Of a stretch of 64,000 bases of DNA, positions 18,069-27,062 are shown one piece after another. The stretch's first letter is position 1. Every line of letters starts with the position of its first letter. Origin of the DNA: Bradyrhizobium sp. AUGA SZCCT0283 (lineage in GTDB: Bacteria; Pseudomonadota; Alphaproteobacteria; Rhizobiales; Xanthobacteraceae); assembly GCF_018130385.1 (NCBI RefSeq), contig NZ_JAFCLU010000022.1:59633-123632 (forward strand). Direction: 5' to 3'. The notes under the pieces are model-generated. The model saw only the letters and a list, made by a program, of their open reading frames with translations, was not told where the DNA came from and searched no databases. A program made the position numbers and the translations under genes.

Positions 18069-19201
18069 CGCACCCGCTCCAGGAACATGCTGACATGCGA
18101 CGACAATACGCCGCCGTCACCGTGCAGCAGCGCGACCGACGCATCGCGGACTTGGCGAGGGCCGGCGCGCTCCGTCATCTGCAAATGTGTCTCGACCAGA
18201 TGCGCCATCGCGCCGCCGACGCCGCAATGGCCGTAGCTCAGGAGCCCGCCATGGGTGTTGAGCGGCATGGCGCCGTCGCGGCCGAAATACCCTGCCCGCA
18301 CCCGCGCGGCCGCCTCGCCGCGCCCGGCAAGGCCGAGGTCTTCCAAGAGCATCGCCAGCGTAATGGTGAAGCTGTCGTAGACGGCGGCGTAACGTACATC
18401 CGATATCGCGACGCCGGACGCGGCCTTCGCCTTGGCGATCGCGATCTCGGCGCCGAGTTCGCTCAACGCGGGCGCGGCCGTGACGTGCTGATGGGTATGC
18501 GCCTGCGCAGCACCGCGCACGCGAATGCCGGCCGGGCCGGTCGGCTCGCGGCTGACCACGAACGCCGCGCCGCCGTCAGACACCGGGCAGCAATCCAGCA
18601 GTTTGAGCGGCATGGCCACCGGCTTTGAGGCCATCACGTCGGCAACCGTAATCGGTTCGTGGAACTGCGCGCCGGGATGGGTCGCGGCGTGAGCGCGCAT
18701 CAGCACCGCGAATTCGGCGAGGTCCTGCTGGGTCACGCCATATTCGTGCATGTAGCGCGACGCGACGAGGCCGTAATAGGCGGGAATCGTCGGTCCCAGC
18801 GTCACCTCGTAATCGGGATGGCCGACCTGCGCCAGCGCCTGGATCGAGGCGTCGCGGCTCTGCCCGGTGAGGCGATTTTCGCCGCCGACCACCAGCACAT
18901 GTTGTGCGACGCCGGCGTCGACCAGATGATGCGCCAGCATGGTCATGGCGAGACCTGTGGCGCCGCCGACCTGGACGGCGTGTGCATAGGATGGCTGAAT
19001 GCCGAAATGCTCGGCGAACACGGTCGCCAGCATGATGTGCGGCGACACTGTACTGTAGCCGCAGAGAATGCCGTCGATCTCGGATCGCTTCAGCGCGGCA
19101 TCGGCAATGGCAAGCTCGGCCGCCTTACTCATGAGATCGAGCGAGGACGATCCTTCATGCTTGCCATAGGACGTCAGCCCGACGCCGGTGATGAAGCTCA
19201 T
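18065..19201 (-). CDS. Thiolase-like protein lacking the nucleophilic cysteine
   Basis: A 378-aa member of the SCP2-thiolase/lipid-transfer group. Where active thiolases have a CATG/CASG nucleophile the sequence reads QVGGATGLAM (near residue 80), so the catalytic Cys is replaced by Gly. The second-half motif reads YDSFTIT instead of HDCFT, and the C-terminal motif is GHCGVGGAM. Together with its coupled DUF35 partner this is the pattern of Ltp2-type retro-aldolases rather than true thiolases. It lies in an operon with acyl-CoA dehydrogenase and CoA-transferase genes, so cleavage of a beta-hydroxyacyl-CoA is a reasonable inference. Confidence 0.8.
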   Translation of the reverse strand: MSFITGVGLTSYGKHEGSSSLDLMSKAAELAIADAALKRSEIDGILCGYSTVSPHIMLATVFAEHFGIQPSYAHAVQVGGATGLAMTMLAHHLVDAGVAQHVLVVGGENRLTGQSRDASIQALAQVGHPDYEVTLGPTIPAYYGLVASRYMHEYGVTQQDLAEFAVLMRAHAATHPGAQFHEPITVADVMASKPVAMPLKLLDCCPVSDGGAAFVVSREPTGPAGIRVRGAAQAHTHQHVTAAPALSELGAEIAIAKAKAASGVAISDVRYAAVYDSFTITLAMLLEDLGLAGRGEAAARVRAGYFGRDGAMPLNTHGGLLSYGHCGVGGAMAHLVETHLQMTERAGPRQVRDASVALLHGDGGVLSSHVSMFLERVR

Positions 19202-19214
19202 GGCCGTTTGTTTC

Positions 19215-20381
19215 TCAATACGACTTGGGCAGACCGAGCACCTTCTCGGCGATAAAGCTGAGAATGAGCTGCGGGCTGATCGGCGCGATGCGCGGAATCA
19301 GGGACTCCCGCAAATACCGCTCGACGTGATACTCCTTGGCGTATCCAAATCCGCCATGTGTCATGACAGCCTGCTCGCAGGCGTGGAAACCGGCTTCGGC
19401 TGCGAGATATTTCGCGGCATTGGCGGCCGGGCCGCATGGCATGCCCTGATCGTATTGCCAGCCGGCCGAGAGCACCATCAGCCACGCGGCTTCCAGCTCG
19501 ATCCAGTTCTTGGCCAGCGGATGCTGGATGCCCTGATTCATGCCGATCGGGCGGTTGAACACGATGCGGTTCTTGGCGTAGGCCGCAGCGCGCGACAGCG
19601 CGATCTGGCCGAGACCGACCGCCTCCGCCGCGATCAGGATGCGCTCGGGATTCATCCCGTGCAGGATATATTCGAAGCCGCGGCCTTCCTCGCCCAGGCG
19701 GTCCTCGACCGGGATCTCAAAGTTCTCGAAGAACAGTTCGTTGGAATCGACAGGCTTGCGGCCCATCTTTTCGATCTCGTGCACGGTGACGCGCTGCTTG
19801 TCGAAGTCCGTGTAGAACAGGCTGAGGCCGTGTGTCGGATTCTTCACTTCCTCCAGCGGCGTGGTGCGCGCCAGCAGCAGGATCTTGTTGGCGACCTGTG
19901 CGGTGGAAATCCAGACCTTCTGGCCGTTGACGACGTACTTGTCGCCCTTGCGCACCGCGCGGGTCTTTAGCTGCGTGGTGTTCAGCCCGGTGTTGGGTTC
20001 GGTCACCGCAAAACACGACTTATCCCGGCCGTCGATGATCGGCGGCAGCATGCGCGTGCATTGCTCCTTGGTACCGAAAACGACCACGGGATTGAGCCCG
20101 AACACATTCATATGTACGGCGGACGCGCCGGACATGCCGGCGCCCGATTCCGCAATCGTCCGCATCATGATTGCGGCGTCGGTGATGCCGAGCCCCGACC
20201 CGCCATATTCCTCGGGGATACAGATGCCGAGCCAGCCGGCGTCCGCCAGTGCGCGGTGGAAGTCAGCGGGGTAACCACCCTCCTTGTCTTTCTTGAGCCA
20301 ATAAGCATCGTCGAAACGCGAACAGATTTTTCCGACCGCGTCGCGGATCGATTCCTGGTTGGCCGACAGCGCAAAATCCAT
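19215..20381 (-). CDS. Acyl-CoA dehydrogenase
   Basis: A 388-aa FAD acyl-CoA dehydrogenase. It has the N-terminal helical domain (1-120), the FAD-binding middle (CFAVTEPNTGLNTTQLKTRA near 130, VNGQKVWISTA near 155) and the C-terminal helical domain. The C-terminal signature (MTHGGFGYAKEYHVERYLRES, near 345) is present. It should introduce the alpha-beta double bond in an acyl-CoA produced by the neighbouring CoA-transferase. Gaps of 11-13 bases on both sides support an operon with the CoA-transferase upstream and the thiolase-like protein downstream. Confidence 0.9.
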   Translation of the reverse strand: MDFALSANQESIRDAVGKICSRFDDAYWLKKDKEGGYPADFHRALADAGWLGICIPEEYGGSGLGITDAAIMMRTIAESGAGMSGASAVHMNVFGLNPVVVFGTKEQCTRMLPPIIDGRDKSCFAVTEPNTGLNTTQLKTRAVRKGDKYVVNGQKVWISTAQVANKILLLARTTPLEEVKNPTHGLSLFYTDFDKQRVTVHEIEKMGRKPVDSNELFFENFEIPVEDRLGEEGRGFEYILHGMNPERILIAAEAVGLGQIALSRAAAYAKNRIVFNRPIGMNQGIQHPLAKNWIELEAAWLMVLSAGWQYDQGMPCGPAANAAKYLAAEAGFHACEQAVMTHGGFGYAKEYHVERYLRESLIPRIAPISPQLILSFIAEKVLGLPKSY

Positions 20382-20392
20382 CTATCTCGTCC

Positions 20393-21595
20393 TTACGTGT
20401 TTGACGCGGCCTTGGTGACGCCATCGCGCACCAGCGCCGCAATCTCGTGCGGCGAAAAGCCGGCTTCGCGAAGAATTTCCGCGCTGTGCTCGCTCAGGCG
20501 CGGCGCCAGCCGCTTCGTTTCCACCGGCGTTTCCGAAAACCGCGCCGAAGGCCGCATGTTGCGGATGCGGCCCTCGGTCGGATGATCGACGACGGGGAAG
20601 AAATCGGTCGCGACGATGTGGGGATCGCCAAGCAGGCTTTCGAGATCATGCATCGGCATGACCGGTACGTCCGCCTTCTCGAGGATAGCAGTCCACTCCG
20701 CGGTGGTCTTGGTTTCGAGGATGCGCGCCAGTTCGGCGTAGACCACGTCGATATTGGTGGCGCGGCCGGCGAAGGTCGCGAATTTCGGGTGGACGCGAAG
20801 GTCGTCACGGCCGGTGGCATCGAAGAAATTCTGCCACTGCTTGTCGTTGTAGACGATCACGCAGATATAGCCGTCCGAGGTCTTGTACGGCCGCCGGTCC
20901 GGCGACAGGTGGCGGGCATAGCCGCCCTTGTCGAGCGGCGGCTCATAGGTGAGACCGCCCATGTGATCGCCCATCACGAAACCGGCCATGGTCTCGAACA
21001 TCGGGATATCGACGCGCTGGCCGCGGCCGGTACGGTTGCGATCGACCAAGCTGGCGCAGATCGCCCCCACCGCCGTGAGCCCGACGATACGGTCGACCAG
21101 CGCATTCGGCACATAGCGCGGCACGCCGTCGGCGGTCTGCGCCATCAGCGCCGGCAACGCCGTCGCGCCCTGGATCAAATCGTCATAGGCGGGCTTTGCC
21201 GCATAGGGCCCGTCCTGGCCGAAGCCGAACACGCCGGCATAGATCAGCCGCGGGTTGATTTCCGACACCACGTCATAGCCGAGGTTCAGCCGCGCCATTG
21301 CCTGCGGGCGCACATTATAGACCAGCACGTCGGCGGATTTGATCAGCCGCAGCACGGCGTCACGCCCGGCAGGATTCTTCAAATCGAGGCAGATCGAGCG
21401 CTTGCTGCGGTTGGTGTTGAGGAACACCGGCCCCATGCCGGGATGGCGGGTCGGCCCGATCTGCCGCGTCACGTCGCCATCGAGCGATTCCACCTTGATG
21501 ACGTCAGCGCCGTAATCGCCGAGCATCTGGGTGGCATAGGGCCCCATCAGCACGGTCGTCATGTCGATGACCTTAATGCCCGCCAATGGTCCCAT
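20393..21595 (-). CDS. CaiB/BaiF-type (class III) CoA-transferase
   Basis: A 400-aa family III CoA-transferase. The N-terminus (GPLAGIKVIDMTTVLMGPYATQMLGDYGADVIKVE) and the NTNRSKRSICLDLKNPAGRDAVLRLI stretch are diagnostic. An aspartate is present in the usual catalytic neighbourhood (near residue 165). It would activate the pathway acid by moving CoA from a donor acyl-CoA. It is the first gene of the acyl-CoA operon running to 17709. The region 21596-21721 upstream holds no gene and probably carries the promoter. Confidence 0.9.
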   Translation of the reverse strand: MGPLAGIKVIDMTTVLMGPYATQMLGDYGADVIKVESLDGDVTRQIGPTRHPGMGPVFLNTNRSKRSICLDLKNPAGRDAVLRLIKSADVLVYNVRPQAMARLNLGYDVVSEINPRLIYAGVFGFGQDGPYAAKPAYDDLIQGATALPALMAQTADGVPRYVPNALVDRIVGLTAVGAICASLVDRNRTGRGQRVDIPMFETMAGFVMGDHMGGLTYEPPLDKGGYARHLSPDRRPYKTSDGYICVIVYNDKQWQNFFDATGRDDLRVHPKFATFAGRATNIDVVYAELARILETKTTAEWTAILEKADVPVMPMHDLESLLGDPHIVATDFFPVVDHPTEGRIRNMRPSARFSETPVETKRLAPRLSEHSAEILREAGFSPHEIAALVRDGVTKAASNT

Positions 21596-21721
21596 GGATC
21601 AGCCTGCTCCCCGATATGCGGCCATCCTTAGCCCGCGTTATTCTGGGGACCCTAGTAGCGGCAGGCGCCTGCCAAGATCAAGGCGCGCCCGGGGTATGGG
21701 CGTATGCGCGCCCGATAGCCG

Positions 21722-21922
21722 CTACTTCTTCGACCTTGCGTCGCGTTCCTGGGTCAGCCTTTCCAGTTCCTCGTTCTGCTGGCTGAGCCGGTCGGCGATA
21801 CGGGCTTCGTTCCGTTCGCCGGAAGCGGCGGCAGCCTGTTCGATCAGCTGCCGGATGTTGTCTTCCAGAATCCTGATCCGATCGTTGAGTTCTGCCAGTG
21901 ACAACGAACTTTCGTTGCTCAT
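21722..21922 (-). CDS. Small coiled-coil protein, unknown
   Basis: A 66-aa protein (MSNESSLSLAELNDRIRILED...) that is almost wholly predicted coiled coil, rich in Glu, Arg and Gln with heptad-like Leu/Ile spacing. The ATG at 21922 follows GGAGCGTGCATC. Its size and composition recall SlyX-like or cell-division accessory coiled coils, but I do not recognise a specific family. It sits between the CoA-transferase operon and a family A repeat. Confidence 0.65.
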   Translation of the reverse strand: MSNESSLSLAELNDRIRILEDNIRQLIEQAAAASGERNEARIADRLSQQNEELERLTQERDARSKK

Positions 21923-21964
21923 GATGCACGCTCCGGAAGTGGCTGCCGCAGGCAGGCCCGATAT

Positions 21965-22053
21965 GTAGGGTGGGCAAAGGCGAGATTGCGCCGTGCCCAC
22001 CATCGACAGCGACATCCTTGGTAGTGGGCACGCTGCGCTTTGCCCACCCTACG
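21965..22053. repeat. Palindromic intergenic repeat, family A
   Basis: The second copy of the element at 4404-4495. It starts GTAGGGTGGGCAAAGGCG, ends GCTTTGCCCACCCTACG, and its arms are more nearly perfect here. It lies between the coiled-coil gene and the thiolase gene. Confidence 0.85.
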
Positions 22054-22068
22054 ATAGCACGTTCGCGG

Positions 22069-23238
22069 CTACTTCGCAGGCTCCAGCACGGAGACATAGT
22101 TCGCCACCGCCGCGCCGCCCATGTTGAAGATGCCGGCGAGCCTGGCGTTCTTGAGCTGCATGCCCTCGGGCGCCTGGCCGACGAGCTGCATCGCGCTCAT
22201 CACGTGCATGGAGACGCCGGTAGCGCCGATCGGGTGGCCCTTGGCCTTCAGGCCGCCGGACGGATTAACCGGCAACTTGCCGTCCTTCTGGGTCCAGCCT
22301 TCCTTGATGGCGCGGGCGCCCTGCCCGCGCGGCGTCAGGCCCATTGCTTCATATTCGATCAGTTCGGCGACTGTGAAGCAGTCATGGGTTTCGACAAAGG
22401 ACAGATCGGAGAGCTGTATGCCGGCCTGCGCCAGCGCGCGCTGCCAAGCCACCGTGCAGCCTTCGAACTGCAGGATGTCGCGCTTGGACATCGGCAGGAA
22501 GTCCTGCGCATGCGCGGTGGCGCGGAAGTTCACCGCCTTGCCCATCGTCTTCGCGGTTTCCGAATCCGTCAGCACCAGCGCCGCGGCGCCGTCCGACACC
22601 AGCGAACAATCCGTGCGCTTCAGGGGGCCTGCGACGTACGGGTTTTTCTCGCTCTCGGAGCGGCAGAACTCGAAGCCGAAATCCTTGCGCATCTGCGCAT
22701 AGGGGTTGGCGACGCCGTTCTTGTGGTTCTTGGCCGCGATCATCGCCAGCGCGTCCGACTGGTCGCCATATTTCTGGAAATAGCCCTGCGCGATCTTGCC
22801 GAACACGCCGGCAAAGCCGCCGACGGTGTCGCCGTCCTCAGGCAGATAGGACGCCTTCAGGAGGTAACGTCCGATATCGGCCGGGGGCGTCCGCGTCATC
22901 TGCTCGACGCCGACCACCAGCACGATCTTCGCATGCCCCGCTTCGATCGCCCGGATGCCCTGATGCACCGCCGCCGAGCCGGTGGCGCAGGCGTTCTCGA
23001 CGCGCGTGGCCGGCTTGAAGCGCAACTTCGGGTCGGCCTGCAGCACCAGCGAGGCCGTAAAATCCTGCGGCGAGAAACCGGCGTTGAAATGGCCAAGCAC
23101 GATCTCGTCGACGTCCTCGGCGGAAATGCCGGCGTCGGCCAGTGCATCGGTCGCAACCTTCACCACGAGGCTTTCGACGGTTTCGGCGTCGAACTTGCCG
23201 AACGGCGTGTGCGCCCATCCGACGATGCTGGCTGTCAT
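22069..23238 (-). CDS. Thiolase (acetyl-CoA acetyltransferase family)
   Basis: A 389-aa thiolase with the nucleophile motif intact (RVENACATGSAAVH, Cys near residue 89), the HDCFT motif near 300 and the C-terminal GGLKAKGHPIGATG near 345. Compared with biosynthetic thiolases it belongs to the SCP-x-like group of lipid/acyl-CoA thiolases. It provides the canonical thiolytic step that the cysteine-less paralogue at 18065 cannot. It is separated from that operon by the coiled-coil gene and a repeat, so it has its own promoter. Confidence 0.9.
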   Translation of the reverse strand: MTASIVGWAHTPFGKFDAETVESLVVKVATDALADAGISAEDVDEIVLGHFNAGFSPQDFTASLVLQADPKLRFKPATRVENACATGSAAVHQGIRAIEAGHAKIVLVVGVEQMTRTPPADIGRYLLKASYLPEDGDTVGGFAGVFGKIAQGYFQKYGDQSDALAMIAAKNHKNGVANPYAQMRKDFGFEFCRSESEKNPYVAGPLKRTDCSLVSDGAAALVLTDSETAKTMGKAVNFRATAHAQDFLPMSKRDILQFEGCTVAWQRALAQAGIQLSDLSFVETHDCFTVAELIEYEAMGLTPRGQGARAIKEGWTQKDGKLPVNPSGGLKAKGHPIGATGVSMHVMSAMQLVGQAPEGMQLKNARLAGIFNMGGAAVANYVSVLEPAK

Positions 23239-23293
23239 GGTCGTTCTCCCTGTTTCGGTTCTGAAGCCTTTGTAGCCTATCGGGAAAAGGACT

Positions 23294-23944
23294 TCACGCC
23301 GGTTTCAGCGATTTCATCGTCCGCGCGCACATGGCGGTTATGCCGGCCCAGTTGCCGCCCCGGATATCGGCCGCCGGGCACAGCCAGGAACCACCCACCG
23401 CCACCACATTCGGCTCCGCCAGCCAGCTCGCCGCATTGGCCTCGCCGACGCCGCCGGTCGGGCATATCAGGATATTCGGAAACGGCCCGGCGAGCGCCCG
23501 AAGTGCCTTGATACCGCCGGCCTGCTCGGCGGGAAAGAATTTGACGAGATCGAAGCCGGCCGCCAGCGCCTGCATCAGCTCGGAAGCCGTCGCGATCCCC
23601 GGGGCGAACGGCAGGTCGCTTGCGGCGGCGGCCTTCAAAAGCTCCGGCGTCGCGCCGGGGCTGATGCCGAATTTGGCCCCGAGCGCGCGGGCTCGAGCCA
23701 GATCGTCGCCGTTCAGAATCGTGCCGATGCCGACAATGGCTTCCGGCACCTCCGCAATCATGGCCTTGGCGGCCTCGACGGCGACCGGCGTTCGCAGCGT
23801 AACCTCCAGCACACGGACCCCGCCTGCCACCAGCGCGCGCGCCAGCGGCACCGCATCTTCCGGCCGTTCGATGGTGAGCACGGGGATGACAATGGCGGAC
23901 TTGAAGATGGCGGCGAGTTGTTCCTGCCTTGTGGCTGCGGTCAT
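23294..23944 (-). CDS. eda: KDPG/KHG aldolase
   Basis: A 216-aa class I aldolase that splits 2-keto-3-deoxy-6-phosphogluconate into pyruvate and glyceraldehyde-3-phosphate. The catalytic glutamate (VLEVTLRT, Glu47) and the Schiff-base lysine (DLVKFFPAE, Lys135) are present, as are GISPGATP and CPTGGV. I start at 23944, four bases inside the kdgK stop (ATGA), rather than at the longer in-frame ATG at 24028. It is the last gene of the sugar-acid operon. Confidence 0.93.
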   Translation of the reverse strand: MTAATRQEQLAAIFKSAIVIPVLTIERPEDAVPLARALVAGGVRVLEVTLRTPVAVEAAKAMIAEVPEAIVGIGTILNGDDLARARALGAKFGISPGATPELLKAAAASDLPFAPGIATASELMQALAAGFDLVKFFPAEQAGGIKALRALAGPFPNILICPTGGVGEANAASWLAEPNVVAVGGSWLCPAADIRGGNWAGITAMCARTMKSLKPA

Positions 23945-24885
23945 GGCGATGCCTTGCGAGAATTGGCGTGGTTCGGGATGAGGCCGGGCGGCATCTCCGC
24001 GCGCGGGATGATGGCGCCGGGATGACATACCACAACGCCTGCCAGACGATGCCCGGCACGGGCGGCCTCAATTGGATCCGCGGCCACGAGGCGCGCGGCG
24101 AGGTAGGCGGCCGCAAAACTGTCGCCGGCCGCTGTCGTATCGACGACGGGCGCCTCGACCGGCTTCGCCTTGATCGGATAAGGAACGCCTTCCAGGCGCA
24201 CGATGCTCGCCGGTTCCGAAAGCTTCAACACCACCTCGGTCCCGGGAATTCGCGCCAGCAAGGCTTCGTTGGTTATGCCCGGATAGAGCGGCAGCAAATC
24301 CTCCGTGGAAGCCAGCACGATATCGGCTGCGGCAAAGGCGTCCTGAAAAACGGCGCGCGCGACATCGAGATCGGGCCAGCCGCGGGCGCGGAAATTGGTG
24401 TCGAAAGCGAAACGTGCCCCCTTTTCACGGGCGCGTTTCAGAGCCGCGAACAGCCGCCCCCTTCCCTCCGCGCCATACAGCGAGAGCGTGATCGCCGAGA
24501 GATAGACGACGTCATAGCTGGCCAGCGAATTCAGGATCTCCGGCGTCTGCGGCAAGTCCATCAGGCTGCGCGCGGCGGCGCTGTCGCGCCAGTGAAAGAA
24601 CCGGCGCTCCCCCTGATCATCGGTCTGGATCATGTAGAGGCCCGGAAGCTTGCCCGGCAGCCGCGCCACCAGCCTGGTCCCAACCCCCTCCGCCGCCCAA
24701 CCCGCCATCATCTCATCGCTGAGGGGGTCGTCGCCAAGCGCGGTGACATAGTCGGCGCTGACGCCGAGCCGGGCGAGGTAGACGGCGGTGTTGAGCGTGT
24801 CGCCGCCATAGCCACGCGAAAACAGGCCCCCGTCAGCCTGCTTCAGCTCGACCATGCATTCGCCGATGCAGGCTACCCTGGTCAT
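23941..24885 (-). CDS. kdgK: 2-dehydro-3-deoxygluconokinase (PfkB family)
   Basis: A 314-aa PfkB-type sugar kinase. The N-terminal ECMVELKQ and GGDTLNTAVYLARLG motifs match KDG kinases, and the C-terminal PfkB signature (VDTTAAGDSFAAAYLAA, catalytic Asp) is intact near residue 255. It should phosphorylate 2-keto-3-deoxygluconate to KDPG, the substrate of the coupled aldolase. Together they complete the lower, semi-phosphorylative Entner-Doudoroff branch. Confidence 0.9.
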   Translation of the reverse strand: MTRVACIGECMVELKQADGGLFSRGYGGDTLNTAVYLARLGVSADYVTALGDDPLSDEMMAGWAAEGVGTRLVARLPGKLPGLYMIQTDDQGERRFFHWRDSAAARSLMDLPQTPEILNSLASYDVVYLSAITLSLYGAEGRGRLFAALKRAREKGARFAFDTNFRARGWPDLDVARAVFQDAFAAADIVLASTEDLLPLYPGITNEALLARIPGTEVVLKLSEPASIVRLEGVPYPIKAKPVEAPVVDTTAAGDSFAAAYLAARLVAADPIEAARAGHRLAGVVVCHPGAIIPRAEMPPGLIPNHANSRKASP

Positions 24886-24918
24886 GACCGCATCCGCGTG
24901 AAGCTACGTGAAGTCACG

Positions 24919-25905
24919 CTAGGCAGCGAACTTGCCGCCCAGCTCATCCTCGATGTGGATCCGGATGATGTCGTCGAACGTCTTCTCGGCGGTGGTGAAG
25001 CCGAGCTTGAGCGCGCGGTCGGTGACGAAGTCGCGCGGCCAGCCAGAGACGATGCCGATGATGGTCGGATCGGGCACCCGCTTGATGCGCGCGGTGACGT
25101 TCTTGCCGGCGACGCGATCGAGCGCCGCGATCTGATCGCCGACGGTCACCGACATGCCGGGCATGCTGAGGTTGCGCCGCGGCCCCATCGCGTTGAGGTC
25201 CATGGTGCCGGCATGGACCAGAAAGCCCACCGCCGATTTCGGCGAGGCGTGCCAGTGGCGCACGTCCTCGGACACCGGCAGCACCGCCTCCTCGCCCGCC
25301 AGCGGCTCGCGGATGATGTTGGAAAAGAAGCCGGAAGCGGCCTTGTTCGGCTTGCCCGGCCGCACGCAGATCGTCGGCAGGCGGATCGAGATGCCGTCGA
25401 GCAGGCCCTTGCGGGTGTAGTCATTGATCAGGAGTTCGCAGATCGATTTCTGCGTGCCGTAACTCGTCAACGGCGTATGGAAGAATTCGTCGCCGATCTT
25501 TTCCGGGAACGGCGCGCCGAACACCGCGATCGAGGACGTGAATACCAGCCGCGGCTTGTAGCCGCCGCCGGCATGGCGGATGGCGTCGATCAGATATCGC
25601 GTGCCGTCGAGATTGATCCGGTAGCCCTTGTCGAACTCGGCTTCGGCCTCGCCGGAGACGATCGCAGCGAGATGGAAGATCACGTCCGGCCGATGGGCGA
25701 TCAGCGGTACCGCCGCGCCGGGATCGGCAAAATCGGAAGCCACGACGCTTATCGGGATCGAGGCGTTGGCGGGCTTGGTGGGCGCCACCACGTCCTGCAA
25801 CGTCATGCGGGTGATGTCGTGCTTGCCGAGGCGGCCGTCGCGCAAAAGCCGTTCGGTCAGCTTGCGGCCGACCATGCCGGCGGCGCCGAGAATCAGAATG
25901 TGCAA
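24919..25905 (-). CDS. denD: NAD-dependent epimerase/dehydratase family, D-erythronate dehydrogenase-like
   Basis: A 328-aa extended-SDR enzyme. The NAD motif is GAAGMVGRKL (residues 7-16), the active site is TSYGTQKSICELL (Tyr-x3-Lys, near 153), and the region IRLPTICVRPGKPNKAASGFFSNIIREPLAGEEAVLPV matches the DenD group that oxidises D-erythronate and related acid sugars. It lies in the LacI-controlled operon between the permease and kdgK. The true substrate here is uncertain: it could be a uronate or lactone precursor of the 2-keto-3-deoxy acid. Confidence 0.8.
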   Translation of the reverse strand: MHILILGAAGMVGRKLTERLLRDGRLGKHDITRMTLQDVVAPTKPANASIPISVVASDFADPGAAVPLIAHRPDVIFHLAAIVSGEAEAEFDKGYRINLDGTRYLIDAIRHAGGGYKPRLVFTSSIAVFGAPFPEKIGDEFFHTPLTSYGTQKSICELLINDYTRKGLLDGISIRLPTICVRPGKPNKAASGFFSNIIREPLAGEEAVLPVSEDVRHWHASPKSAVGFLVHAGTMDLNAMGPRRNLSMPGMSVTVGDQIAALDRVAGKNVTARIKRVPDPTIIGIVSGWPRDFVTDRALKLGFTTAEKTFDDIIRIHIEDELGGKFAA

Positions 25906-25934
25906 GACCCGTCTCCTTTTTGAACCCTTCTATA

Positions 25935-25978
25935 GCGTTTTCAAGCGAAGTGGGAATCGGTTCGCGTGAAGAAAACGC
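25935..25978. repeat. Short palindromic repeat, family D
   Basis: GCGTTTTC...GAAAACGC brackets AAGCGAAGTGGGAATCGGTTC. Elements of this form are frequent in Bradyrhizobium intergenic DNA as I recall them. It sits between the second permease and denD inside the operon and may modulate the downstream message. Confidence 0.6.
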
Positions 25979-26013
25979 GTCAAGAGATAATGTCCGACAC
26001 GGGCCTCAAGCGC

Positions 26014-26949
26014 TCACTCTTTCACGGCTCCCGTCATGGCCGACACATAATGCTCGACGAAGAAGGCGTAAAGGATGACCAGCGGCAGCGAGCCCGACAG
26101 CGCACCCGCCATCAGCGAGCCCCACCGGTAGACGTCGCCATCGACGAATTCGTTGACGATGGCGACCGGCACCGTCTTGTTCTGCACCGAAGTGAGGAAG
26201 GTCAGCGCGTAGATGAATTCGTTCCAGCACAGCGTGAAGCAGAAGATGAACGCCGAGATCAGCCCCGGGATTGCCAGCGGAAGCACGATCTTTGTCAGGA
26301 TCTGCCAACGGCTGGCGCCGTCGATCAGCGCGCACTCTTCCAGCTCGAACGGGATGGTCTTGAAATAGCCCATCAGCAGCCAGGTGGAGAACGGGATCAA
26401 TATGGTCGGATAGGTCAGGATCAGCGCGAACGGGGTGTCGAAGAGACCGTACTGAAACACCACGGTGGCGAGCGGAATGAAAAGGATCGACGGCGGGACC
26501 AGATAGGACAGAAAGATCAGCCCGCCGACCCACTGCGCGCCGCGATAGCGCAGCCGCACGATGGCGTAGGCCGCCAGCACGCTGGCGATGATCGACAATA
26601 TGGTCGAGGCAACCGCCACATACATCGTGTTCCACAGCCACAGCGGATAGTAGCTTTCGAACAGCAGCTTGTGGATGTGCTTGAACGTCGGATTCCAGGT
26701 CCAGAACGGATTATAGGTATTGAGATCGAGCAACTGCTCGTCCGGTTTGATGGCGGTGAGCGCCATCCAATAGAACGGGAACAGCAGCACGATCACGATG
26801 ATCGACAGCGGCAGATAGAGCGTGACCAGACGGCGAGGCACCGACTCCAGGTAGCTCATGCCCTCGCTGTGATCGTCCTTCGCCGCAGCCGCGGACGAGC
26901 CGGACAGCACGGCTTTGAGATCGATCCGCGAGGTGGGAAGATCAGTCAT
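26014..26949 (-). CDS. Carbohydrate ABC transporter permease (MalG/UgpE type)
   Basis: A 311-aa inner-membrane protein with about six helices and a long soluble N-terminus. The EAA loop (ECALIDGASRWQILTKIVLPLAIPGLI, near residue 210) is intact. It forms the translocation pore with the permease upstream. Its ATG at 26949 lies inside a duplicated copy of the upstream gene's last 35 bases, which supplies its ribosome site (GGGAGAGAACA). Confidence 0.92.
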   Translation of the reverse strand: MTDLPTSRIDLKAVLSGSSAAAAKDDHSEGMSYLESVPRRLVTLYLPLSIIVIVLLFPFYWMALTAIKPDEQLLDLNTYNPFWTWNPTFKHIHKLLFESYYPLWLWNTMYVAVASTILSIIASVLAAYAIVRLRYRGAQWVGGLIFLSYLVPPSILFIPLATVVFQYGLFDTPFALILTYPTILIPFSTWLLMGYFKTIPFELEECALIDGASRWQILTKIVLPLAIPGLISAFIFCFTLCWNEFIYALTFLTSVQNKTVPVAIVNEFVDGDVYRWGSLMAGALSGSLPLVILYAFFVEHYVSAMTGAVKE

Positions 26950-27062
26950 TGTTCTCTCCCTGCTGCCACTTGCGGCAGCGCGCGCGGGGCTTGCCCGGTT
27001 CGCGCAAACAAAACGCAGCGCCGGGGCTCAGTCATTGTTTTCTCCCTGCTGCCACTTGCGGC
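26942..27062. repeat. 35-bp direct duplication of a gene end/gene start
   Basis: The 35 bases at 26942-26976 recur at 27028-27062 with one mismatch, 86 bases apart. Both copies contain, on the minus strand, GGGAGARAACAATGACTGA: stop codon of the upstream permease, ribosome site and ATG of the downstream permease in one. Only the 26942 copy now starts the downstream gene. The 51-base spacer is non-coding. Confidence 0.85.
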
